Origin: Aquificota bacterium
GTDB taxonomy: Bacteria > Aquificota > Aquificia > Aquificales > QOAS01
Direction: 5' to 3'
DNA: 40,857 nucleotides
Assembly (NCBI GenBank): GCA_013153315.1
Contig: JAADES010000005.1
Coordinates: forward strand, 1 to 40,857
The translations under genes were made by a program, and so were the position numbers. Positions 18,852 to 27,439 of the stretch are shown piece by piece. Each line of letters opens with the position of its first letter. The first letter of the stretch is position 1. A model generated the notes under the pieces. It saw only the letters and a program-made list of their open reading frames with translations, ran no database searches and was not told the DNA's origin.

Positions 18852-20345
18852 TTAAACTTCTATAGGAGTTATACCCAACAGGTCAAGGTCGTCTATGAAA
18901 GTGTAAAGAATACTGCTATCCAAGGTTGCTAATTTTTGAATAAACTCATCGAAGGTTTTTGCCTCTAAGCCCAACCCTTCGGCGAGGGATTTCCAATGTT
19001 TGCTTAATGGGGCAAAGTCTTGGGGAAAGTCCCAGTTTTCCAAATTTACAAATACCGTGCTTATATTGGTCGAATCGATGGGATAACCGTAGGCTGGAAT
19101 TATATACTCGCTGTTTTCTCCGTAGCTTTTGAGGTGCTGGAGGGCAAATTTTATTCTCTCGTAGGAACCTATATTTGCCACGTGGAAAACCCTTAGGTGG
19201 GATAGGAATATTCGGTCAAAGAAGTCCACATCTTTTGAAACATAAGAACCGAACATTGTTCCTGTTATTAATACCCCGTTGGGGAAAAAGAATGCACTTT
19301 CAAATTTATTTCCTACAAAGGGTAAGTCTTCTATTTGCACCTTTTCGGGGGTTTCAAAATTTAATCTAAGCCCCAAAGTTTTTAGACGATATTTGATTAA
19401 ATCCGAAGTCAGGAATTTTATGTTAGGGTTTTTCAGTTTGAGGGACTTAATTTCTACCAAACTTTGTTCGTTTATAAAAGGTATTACCACCAGAGCGTTT
19501 ATTTCTAACTCTCCCAATTCGGCCAATGGTTGGGAATATATGGTGTAATCTTTGTATTGGAATTTATAGACCCTCCTTTCCCTTAGGGGGTTCTCTTTTA
19601 CCGCTTTAACCAGTTCTATGGAAACTTGCTTTTTGCTTTCTTGGGATACCACGGCAACTTTGGGTTTTGCAATCTCTGCCTTTAGAAGGCGGGAATAAAA
19701 CTCGGCACTGTCTTGGAACATTTCCACGTCTTCGTAGGCAATTGGTTCCAGAGAAAGCATTTTGGGTATAGAGTCGTCAATGTTTAATTTAGCTATTTCC
19801 TCGGTAGGTTTGTTGGAGCTTACCACCTGACCATGTTTTACTCTAACGGCATATAAAACATCCGAGGTTTCCAAATCCTTTACCGAAAGAATTCCATCGA
19901 AACCTATTTTGGAAAAAAGATTTATCAAATTAAAAAACCCGTGTTTGTAAAAGTTAAATTCCTTCTTGCCGTGTTCTATGTAATTTTTTAATTCATCCAA
20001 AGTTTTGGATAATCCTACGGTTTTAGTAAATAAGGTTAAAGGGTTAAAGGGAACCGTTTCAATGTTTGCTTCGGTAACGCCCAGACGGAGGAATTTTTCT
20101 AAATTTTCCTCCTTTTCAAGGAAAATAACAACTGCAGGTTTGGCATTTTTAGACTTTAAAATATCCCTTATTCCGTGAATAAAAAATTTCTCTAATATGT
20201 AAAAACCGTCAAACTTTCCCTTGTTGAGGTATTCTAAGAATTTTTGCTCGTTTGGTGCGGAAAGAACATTAATTTCCGTTATCATACTAAGTTGGGTCAA
20301 TAGGTTGGCCACCGCCTCGTTATCGTGTAAAGCTAATATGTTCAT
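18852..20345 (-). CDS. three-part protein: receiver-like, PATAN/DUF4388-like, degenerate ODP/metallo-beta-lactamase-like
   Basis: N-terminal response-regulator-like region; KIGFDGILSVKDLETSDVLYAVRVKHGQVVSS matches PATAN style; C-terminus resembles di-iron ODP domains with ligand positions replaced. Confidence 0.5.
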   Translation of the reverse strand: MNILALHDNEAVANLLTQLSMITEINVLSAPNEQKFLEYLNKGKFDGFYILEKFFIHGIRDILKSKNAKPAVVIFLEKEENLEKFLRLGVTEANIETVPFNPLTLFTKTVGLSKTLDELKNYIEHGKKEFNFYKHGFFNLINLFSKIGFDGILSVKDLETSDVLYAVRVKHGQVVSSNKPTEEIAKLNIDDSIPKMLSLEPIAYEDVEMFQDSAEFYSRLLKAEIAKPKVAVVSQESKKQVSIELVKAVKENPLRERRVYKFQYKDYTIYSQPLAELGELEINALVVIPFINEQSLVEIKSLKLKNPNIKFLTSDLIKYRLKTLGLRLNFETPEKVQIEDLPFVGNKFESAFFFPNGVLITGTMFGSYVSKDVDFFDRIFLSHLRVFHVANIGSYERIKFALQHLKSYGENSEYIIPAYGYPIDSTNISTVFVNLENWDFPQDFAPLSKHWKSLAEGLGLEAKTFDEFIQKLATLDSSILYTFIDDLDLLGITPIEV

Positions 20346-20531
20346 TGTAAGAAATATAAATTACTCTTACGCTTAGTTTTAGAAATTAATATACTTATAG
20401 AAGACTTTAACAGACTGTTTATAAAAGCTTTAAAACTTTTAGGCCCTTAGCCACAACTCATAAGGGTTATGTCCTCCTAACTCGAAATAATTTAATTCAT
20501 TGGAATGACACCCGAAAAAGGAGTTCAAGAT

Positions 20532-22793
20532 ATGGAAATAAAGAAAATTGAATTGGAGACAACATTACCGGGCCATCCCGAGCCCATTAAGATATCCACC
20601 GGCCACGTGGCAAACTTGGCCGACGGGGCGGTTATAGTCCAGCAGGGCGAAACAATGGTTTTGGTGGCCGCCGTAATGGACGAAAAACCGATGGAAGATA
20701 TAGACTTCACCCCGCTTGCGGTGGAATATAGGGAACAGACGGCGGCCTTCGGTAGAATTCCCGGAGGATTTTCCAAAAGGGAAGGTAAACCCCTCGATAG
20801 GGAAGTTTTGGTCGCACGGGTTATAGACCGTCCAATAAGACCGCTATTTCCCAAAGGCTACTATTACGACACCATAATCACCGCCCTATTGCTATCGGCC
20901 GACGATAAATATGACCCCGATGTTTTAGCAATAACCGGGGCCTCGGCAGCTTTGCACATATCCCGCATACCCTTCGAAGGCCCTATAGCGGGCGTGAGGG
21001 TTTGCCGAATTGACGGTAAATTTGTGGTAAACCCCACCTACGAAGAAAGAAAAAGGGCAGACTTGGACATAATTTTGGCCGGCTCCAAGGACGCTATAGT
21101 AATGGTAGAGGGCGGCGGAAAAGAAATTCCCGAAGAGGTTATGAACGAAGCCCTCTATTTCGGACATGAAGCCCTGCAACCTTTAATAAAACTCCAAGAG
21201 GATTTAAGAAAAATAGCGGGCAAACCTAAGTTTGAATTTGAAAAGATAGACCTTCCCGAGGAGTGGAAAGAAAAGATAAGAAAATTCGCCGCCGACAAAA
21301 TCTACCAAGCGTTGTTTATCAAAGACAAGCGTCAACGGAAAGAAACTTTAGACAGAATCTTGGAAGAAACCATAAAAGAATTGCAAATCCCCGAAGAACT
21401 ACTCTTTAGGGCGAAAGTCTACTACAAAGAGCTCGAAAGCGAAATTATGCGGAAACACCTCTTTGATACCGGAATTAGAATAGACGGTAGAAAACCCGAC
21501 GAAATTCGTCCCATAAGCATAGACATTCACCCCTTCCCCAGACCCCACGGAAGTGCCATATTCCGCCGCGGACAAACCCAAGCGGCCGTAAGTGTAACCC
21601 TCGGTTCGCCCGAAGAAGCCCAATTGGAAGAAAGCATCTACGAGGGCGAATGGCACCGTAGATTTATGCTCCACTACTTTATGCCGCCCTTCTCCACGGG
21701 TGAAGCCAAACCTTGGGGCCCGCCCAGAAGAAGGGAGATAGGCCACGGTTATCTTGCCCAAAGGGCGTTGGAACCCGTTATTCCCGATGAAGAAACATTC
21801 CCCTACACCATAAGGGTGGTATCCAACATCTTAGAATCCAACGGCTCCACCTCTATGGCAACCGTATGCGGTGCTTCGTTGGCTCTCTTTGATGCCGGCG
21901 TTCCGATAAAAGACAACAAACACGTAGCCGGTATCGCTATGGGTTTGGTAATGGACGAGAAAACAGGCCGCTACATAATCCTAACCGACATCCTCGGGGA
22001 CGAAGACCACCTCGGCGATATGGACTTTAAGGTGGCAGGAACCCGCGACGGTATCACCTCAATTCAAATGGATATAAAGGTTAAAGGTATCACCAAAGAA
22101 ATAATGGCCGAAGCACTGGAAAAGGCCAAAAAAGCCCGCAACTACATAATGGATTTAATGTATAAAGCAATTCCCGAACCCAGGAAAAAACTATCGCCCT
22201 ACGCTCCCCGCTTGGAAATTGTTGAAATCCCCGAGGAAAAAGGCACCCTCATTATCGGCCCCGGCGGTAAGACCGTTAGGGAAATTCAAGAAAAAACAGG
22301 AACCACCGTCTGGGTTCTCGAAGGCGGTAAAGTTTCCATTAGTGCTCCCAACGAAGCGGCCCTAGAAAAAGCTAAAAGAATGATTCAAGAGATAACCAAA
22401 GACGTAGAGGTGGGCGACGTTTACGTCGGAAAAGTTACCAGGGTGGAACCCTACGGTGCCTTTGTGGAAATTCTCCCCGGAAAGGTTGGTTTGCTCCACG
22501 TTTCCAAAATTCCCGGCTACATTCGCGACGCTAGAGACCTCTATAAAGTAGGAGACATAATTAAGGTTAAGGTTGCCGAGTTGGACGAACTGGGCCGACC
22601 TAAGTTCACAACCCGCGGTTTACACGAGGGGCAACAAATTCAGAACCTCTACACCACCGAATGGGGAGAAACCTACCAACAACAACTTAAAGAGGGAACA
22701 ACCTACGAACAACTTCAGGCAAAGAAAAAACAAGAGTCCCAAAACAAAGGTGAAGATAACAAAGAAGAACTTTCCAAGGACGAAATTACCTAA
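20532..22793 (+). CDS. pnp: polyribonucleotide nucleotidyltransferase
   Basis: FTPLAVEYREQTAAFGRIPGGFSKREGKPLDREVLVARVIDRPIRPLFPKGY; KH and S1 domains; start taken at 20532 because of AAAGGAG upstream. Confidence 0.96.
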   Translation: MEIKKIELETTLPGHPEPIKISTGHVANLADGAVIVQQGETMVLVAAVMDEKPMEDIDFTPLAVEYREQTAAFGRIPGGFSKREGKPLDREVLVARVIDRPIRPLFPKGYYYDTIITALLLSADDKYDPDVLAITGASAALHISRIPFEGPIAGVRVCRIDGKFVVNPTYEERKRADLDIILAGSKDAIVMVEGGGKEIPEEVMNEALYFGHEALQPLIKLQEDLRKIAGKPKFEFEKIDLPEEWKEKIRKFAADKIYQALFIKDKRQRKETLDRILEETIKELQIPEELLFRAKVYYKELESEIMRKHLFDTGIRIDGRKPDEIRPISIDIHPFPRPHGSAIFRRGQTQAAVSVTLGSPEEAQLEESIYEGEWHRRFMLHYFMPPFSTGEAKPWGPPRRREIGHGYLAQRALEPVIPDEETFPYTIRVVSNILESNGSTSMATVCGASLALFDAGVPIKDNKHVAGIAMGLVMDEKTGRYIILTDILGDEDHLGDMDFKVAGTRDGITSIQMDIKVKGITKEIMAEALEKAKKARNYIMDLMYKAIPEPRKKLSPYAPRLEIVEIPEEKGTLIIGPGGKTVREIQEKTGTTVWVLEGGKVSISAPNEAALEKAKRMIQEITKDVEVGDVYVGKVTRVEPYGAFVEILPGKVGLLHVSKIPGYIRDARDLYKVGDIIKVKVAELDELGRPKFTTRGLHEGQQIQNLYTTEWGETYQQQLKEGTTYEQLQAKKKQESQNKGEDNKEELSKDEIT

Positions 22794-22871
22794 CCTTTTT
22801 AAGTTCTTTTTCCAACAAAAAACTTCTTTTGTTAATTTTTCGTTAAAACCATTTTTAGTTCTTGAAATTTC

Positions 22872-22899
22872 TTGATAAAGCCCAATATTTGGAGATAAT
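22872..22899 (+). promoter_or_regulatory. predicted sigma70-type promoter for speD
   Basis: TTGATA-N16-GATAAT; expected start about 22906. Confidence 0.5.
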
Positions 22900-22907
22900 A
22901 AACTTTT

Positions 22908-22957
22908 TTGCCAAAAGGAGTTTGGCAATGCTAACTTTCTTTGAAAAAATTCCTTAG
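22908..22957 (+). promoter_or_regulatory. speD leader: hairpin TTGCCAAA-AGGAG-TTTGGCAA and uORF MLTFFEKIP*
   Basis: Perfect 8-bp inverted repeat with AGGAG as loop; ATG at 22928; ORF stop TAG at 22955-22957, directly before GGAGGT and the speD GTG. Confidence 0.5.
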
Positions 22958-22969
22958 GGAGGTGGAAAG

Positions 22970-23371
22970 GTGGCAAAGGCCCTCGGTTTACACATTATTG
23001 CGGATTTGTACGGGGTCGAGGGTGACCTCATCGATAGGGTCGAGGACATAAGGGCGTTGCTCGAGGGAGCCGTTAAGCACGCTAAGCTAACAAAAATTTC
23101 TTCCCACTACTATCAGTTCAAACCCCACGGAGCTACCGGGGTAGTATTAATATCCGAATCCCATCTATCAATCCACACGTGGCCCGAATTGGGAATAGCC
23201 ACAGTTGACGTTTATACCTGTGGCGACCCCCAACAGTGTATAGAAGCTATGGACTACATTATCGAAAAGCTAAAGCCCGCGCGTGTGGATAAAAAAGTTT
23301 TCGAAAGGGGCCTTTTGCAGGAAGGGCAAAAGAAAACTTGCGAATTGGAAGTTAATAAATTGACCTTATAA
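22970..23371 (+). CDS. speD: S-adenosylmethionine decarboxylase proenzyme
   Basis: LISESHLSIHTWPELGIATVDVYTCGDPQQCIEAMDYI; GTG start after GGGAGGTGG. Confidence 0.95.
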   Translation: MAKALGLHIIADLYGVEGDLIDRVEDIRALLEGAVKHAKLTKISSHYYQFKPHGATGVVLISESHLSIHTWPELGIATVDVYTCGDPQQCIEAMDYIIEKLKPARVDKKVFERGLLQEGQKKTCELEVNKLTL

Positions 23372-23487
23372 AAAGTAAACCGATAAAAAAATTCCCCTTT
23401 TCGGTGTCTCATCTTTTCTTACCATTTCTAAAAGAAATTTGAAAAACCTACCTACGGTGAAGATAATTAAAGAACCGAAGGAGGATT

Positions 23488-23805
23488 ATGATGGCAGAAA
23501 ACAAAACCCAAAAGTGGCATGAAAAAAGAAGGGAACTTGTTGGTATAGTTGTTAGCGACAAAATGGATAAAACGGTAGTTGTTAAGGTGGACAGGAAATT
23601 CCCCCACCCCCTATATGGTAAAACCGTTGTAAAAAGTAAGAAATACCACGCCCACGACCCCAACAACGAATGTAAGGTGGGGGACAAGGTTGTAATAAGG
23701 GAAACCCGCCCCCTATCCAAAACCAAAAGGTGGGTTGTAGTTAAAATCCTTGAAAGAGCTAAAACTTTTGAAACCGCAGAACAAGAACTTCTTCAAGAGG
23801 CTTAA
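23488..23805 (+). CDS. rpsQ: 30S ribosomal protein S17
   Basis: [73 protein letters not shown]; start may be 23491. Confidence 0.93.
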   Translation: MMAENKTQKWHEKRRELVGIVVSDKMDKTVVVKVDRKFPHPLYGKTVVKSKKYHAHDPNNECKVGDKVVIRETRPLSKTKRWVVVKILERAKTFETAEQELLQEA

Positions 23806-23872
23806 TAAAATCTCTTCTTTTCTTTCAAGAAAATTTTTCTTGTATTTTCCCCAATTCCTAATTTAAACCTTA

Positions 23873-26800
23873 ATGGAACAACCTTTAGAACCCTACCGAA
23901 GGTTAGGGTACCTTTATGAGGCCCTTTTTAACTTAGGTGTCCTAAACGAGCTTCAACATCGATTGGGTTTTAAACCGGCTTGGTTATATTCCTACAGCAA
24001 CCACCGGTTGGACGAGTATTTTTTAGACCTCTATAAGGGCTTCAACATAACTCCCCTGTTTAAGAGTGTAACCCGACGAATTTTAGGATTGTATTTTTTG
24101 CAGGGAAAAACCTTCGCATCACAACTTTTAACAAAACTGGAGGAAAAATTTGAACGTTCCAACCTTGCAGTGTTTTTTTATTACGGAAAACCCTTTCCCA
24201 TAGAGGACGATAAAGATTTTGCCCTTGAAAGATTTTCCCAAAAATTTGGAGAGGAAATAAAACCAATCCTTATAGAGGAAAAAGGTTCTTTAATCCACAC
24301 CGATTGGATTTTACATTTAACAACCGCCGACGGGAAACATGTAATTAACATCGCCGATATTAGTTTTCTCTACGCCAAGGACTACTTTGATTTTTATAAG
24401 TTTCTAAGGGACGAGTTTCTTTTTGCCCATGGAATTTACTCGATTGCCCAGAAGGATGCCTCCATAGTAGGACAAGGCTATGTTTTTAAACCGATAAATT
24501 TAAAATCGGTTGGAAACTTCCGTAAGTTAATAGAAAAGTTATTTACCCTTAAGGTTAAAAATCCCCAAGAGCTAAACCAAATATTGACCCTTTTGCAGAA
24601 GAAAAACCGCGATGTGGCCAAACTCCTGCAAGCCTGTTCCTACACCTACGATTACCTTTCCTACCTTAGGCAGAAAGGATATTTACCTTTAGGAGAAAAG
24701 CCCATTTATATAAACATCTTTGGGATAACCCTTCATAAGTTAGCCCAATTGGGTTTCCAAATAAAAAATCTAAGCCATTGGGAGGATTTAATTTCTTTCC
24801 TTTCTAAGGCAAAGGAAGTTTATTCCACCCAAGTTAACCCTCAAGAGGATTTCCAATTTTTTGAACAATTCACCCAAAGGTTGGAAAAATTTTTGGTTGA
24901 AATTAAACCTGCGGCGGGAATAGAAATTCAAACTAAAAAAGTAAAAACCTTTATACCCGACCAACTAGTGTTGATAGAAAATTGGAAAATCTCGGAAGAA
25001 TTCCGACTCAATGACCAAAAACGGAATTTGCACAAAGAGGTTTTTAAAAATGTTTTAGATAGCCACCCTAAGGTTGCCAATTTAAGCGTTCCCGGAATAG
25101 GTAAAACAACAACACTGCTCGAACACAAAAAGGATAACAGTTTGATTTTCTACACCTCGCCGCGGATTTTTCTAAACAACCAAATGGCGGACAAAATCTT
25201 AGAAAAAAATCCCAACGCGGTTATTTTCTATGCAGTTTCCAGTCTCCCTTACACGGTAATTTATGAAGCCTCCCAACAGTTGGATTTACCCAAATATGTC
25301 CGAATAAAGGGCATAGGAAAAATAAACCTTGTTAGTAAGGAAGAGATAAAGAAAAAAGACCCCGGTTTCTATAGCCAAATAGTTGCTATAAGCGAAAGAA
25401 CCACCGCCAACCGAGGAAAAAACTTTGTTGGTGTGGTTAATAGGTTGTTAAAGACCGTTGCCCGGCTTTTGGAAGACCCTAAAAAACCCCTTAAAGGAAA
25501 AACGATAGCCCTAATCTTTACCACCCAGGCTATACTAAAGAGAGCCCATTACGGGGACACCTTTGAACATATAAAAACCTTCCTAACGGGGGATAAAAAT
25601 TTCCAACGGTTGAACCCCTTTTGGGAAAGAAAACTAAAATCCCTTTACCGGGCAAGGTTTTTATCCAACGATATTAAAAACATCGTATTTGTTATCGATG
25701 AAATAACGGGTTCCGAAACGGGGAGGTTTCTTTTTAAACATTTCTTAAACAGCTACTGGTTTGACGAGTTAAAGAAATTCCTAAAAAGGGAATTTGATTT
25801 AAACCTACTGTTTGCCCTTTTGGATGCCTCCTTAAAAGGGAAAGAGGTTTTTAAAGCCTTTGCCACCGACGACGATATTAGGCCTATCGTATATTTGGCG
25901 GAGGGGAAAAAAGAAGAATACGCCGAGGCAATATTAAACATCCAAGTAAAGGTAAAAAGAGGCCCCTACAGTCACACCTTCCAATGCCTCGACGCGGTAG
26001 GCTTTCCCGCCGCCGAGTTGGATTTTATTTACGATTTCCTACCAATTTACGAAGCCGACTTTAAAAAACAACGGAAACAATTGACCGATGAGCTTCTGAA
26101 AATTTTACAAAATCGTCTGAAAACAAAGGAACAAATCTTAGTTTTTATCCAAGATAAGGAAATATTGGAAGAAATCGAAAAACGGGTTTTAACTTCCCAA
26201 TTACTTAAAGAGGAAGAAGTTTTAACAATACATTCCCTTACAAAGGAAGATGAAAACCGAAACCTAAAAAAGGTTAGGTTAATATTGGCCACCTCTTCCG
26301 CCAGTAGGGGAATTACCTTTCCTTTGGTCGATTCCTATATAGTGGTTTTACCCTTTTTTGAAACCGAAAGTAATTTGGCCGAAATAGTTCAAACCCTCTA
26401 CAGGGGCCGAAGTAGTCTTGAAACTCCCGAAGGGAAGAAAATCTCCAAAGAGGACGGAAAAAGGGAAATTTACCTATTGGCTCCCATCTACTGTTCAAAT
26501 AAATACGATTATTTCCGCCGATTGGCCGAGGCTTTGGAAATGGCCATTTTATTAAAGGCTTCTCTGCTGACAGTTTCTTCGGGCAATTTTGTAATTCAAA
26601 CCAAGGGAGAAGAAAAAGTCTTAAAAATAGTCCCCGTAGGGATACAGAGGGACAAAGTTTTCCACCCATTTAAGGAGTTTGAAAGAATTTATATTTCCTC
26701 GGTAAGTTGTCTAAGGCAGTTGATAAAAATAGAAAGCCCCGCCCGAGGTTATGCCTACCAACTGCTAAAAATCCTAAACGAGGAATTTTTAAATTGGGTA

Positions 26801-27433
26801 AAAAGTTTTCTTCCACCGCAAGCCTTGGAACTTATCTTGGGCTATCTGAACGAGTTGGACTATACCTCCACCGTAGAGGATTTTTTAAGACTAACCCACC
26901 CTTGGGAGGAACATATAAAACCCCTTACCGTAAAAGGACACAACATTATTTTCTCCACCTATTTGGTTAGAACGGCCTTTTCCTCCAAAAGAGACAAGGA
27001 AATGTTGAACCGTGTTTTGTTCCTAATAAAGAAAATCCTCTCTTTGGACCCCAACAATGGAGTTCCACTGAAGGCGTTGGAAGAATTTTTAATGAAACAG
27101 AGGGAGGAGCATATAGATATAAGCCCCGAAGCGGTGGAAAGGGTTTTGATAGTTCCCCCCTTAGGTTGGAATTATGAAAACATGGCTATTTCCGACAAGT
27201 TATATTCCCTCTGCCGAGAAAACAAATCTTTAACCAACCTTTTGGGAAGTCTTATATATTCCTTTTTGGGAACCAAAGGAAACTTTTACCCCCAAAGGTG
27301 CCATAAACAGGAATACCCCTTCGGGATAACCGATTTACCTTCCCACCTTTTTGAGGAAGTAGAAAAGGAATTCCTAAAGGAGGGAAATCTATTTTTATCG
27401 AGCGAAATAAACCTATTGGAGTTGATGGTTTAG
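23873..27433 (+). CDS. large SF2-helicase-like protein of unknown function
   Basis: Walker A VPGIGKTTTL (about 25088), Walker B IVFVIDEITG (about 25685), motif III-like LLDASLKG, motif V/VI-like ATSSASRGITFPLVDSYIVVLPFFETE...EIVQTLYRGRSS. Confidence 0.75.
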   Translation: MEQPLEPYRRLGYLYEALFNLGVLNELQHRLGFKPAWLYSYSNHRLDEYFLDLYKGFNITPLFKSVTRRILGLYFLQGKTFASQLLTKLEEKFERSNLAVFFYYGKPFPIEDDKDFALERFSQKFGEEIKPILIEEKGSLIHTDWILHLTTADGKHVINIADISFLYAKDYFDFYKFLRDEFLFAHGIYSIAQKDASIVGQGYVFKPINLKSVGNFRKLIEKLFTLKVKNPQELNQILTLLQKKNRDVAKLLQACSYTYDYLSYLRQKGYLPLGEKPIYINIFGITLHKLAQLGFQIKNLSHWEDLISFLSKAKEVYSTQVNPQEDFQFFEQFTQRLEKFLVEIKPAAGIEIQTKKVKTFIPDQLVLIENWKISEEFRLNDQKRNLHKEVFKNVLDSHPKVANLSVPGIGKTTTLLEHKKDNSLIFYTSPRIFLNNQMADKILEKNPNAVIFYAVSSLPYTVIYEASQQLDLPKYVRIKGIGKINLVSKEEIKKKDPGFYSQIVAISERTTANRGKNFVGVVNRLLKTVARLLEDPKKPLKGKTIALIFTTQAILKRAHYGDTFEHIKTFLTGDKNFQRLNPFWERKLKSLYRARFLSNDIKNIVFVIDEITGSETGRFLFKHFLNSYWFDELKKFLKREFDLNLLFALLDASLKGKEVFKAFATDDDIRPIVYLAEGKKEEYAEAILNIQVKVKRGPYSHTFQCLDAVGFPAAELDFIYDFLPIYEADFKKQRKQLTDELLKILQNRLKTKEQILVFIQDKEILEEIEKRVLTSQLLKEEEVLTIHSLTKEDENRNLKKVRLILATSSASRGITFPLVDSYIVVLPFFETESNLAEIVQTLYRGRSSLETPEGKKISKEDGKREIYLLAPIYCSNKYDYFRRLAEALEMAILLKASLLTVSSGNFVIQTKGEEKVLKIVPVGIQRDKVFHPFKEFERIYISSVSCLRQLIKIESPARGYAYQLLKILNEEFLNWVKSFLPPQALELILGYLNELDYTSTVEDFLRLTHPWEEHIKPLTVKGHNIIFSTYLVRTAFSSKRDKEMLNRVLFLIKKILSLDPNNGVPLKALEEFLMKQREEHIDISPEAVERVLIVPPLGWNYENMAISDKLYSLCRENKSLTNLLGSLIYSFLGTKGNFYPQRCHKQEYPFGITDLPSHLFEEVEKEFLKEGNLFLSSEINLLELMV

Positions 27434-27439
27434 ATGTTC

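Noticed and set aside
21399-21761. 120-aa antisense ORF in pnp
   Set aside because: Shadow ORF over a highly conserved gene.
26707-26970. 87-aa plus ORF and the antisense ORFs (24060..24266, 24928..25128, 25753..25941, 26047..26292, 26313..26669) in the helicase-like gene
   Set aside because: Contained in a long ORF with recognisable motifs; no independent support.
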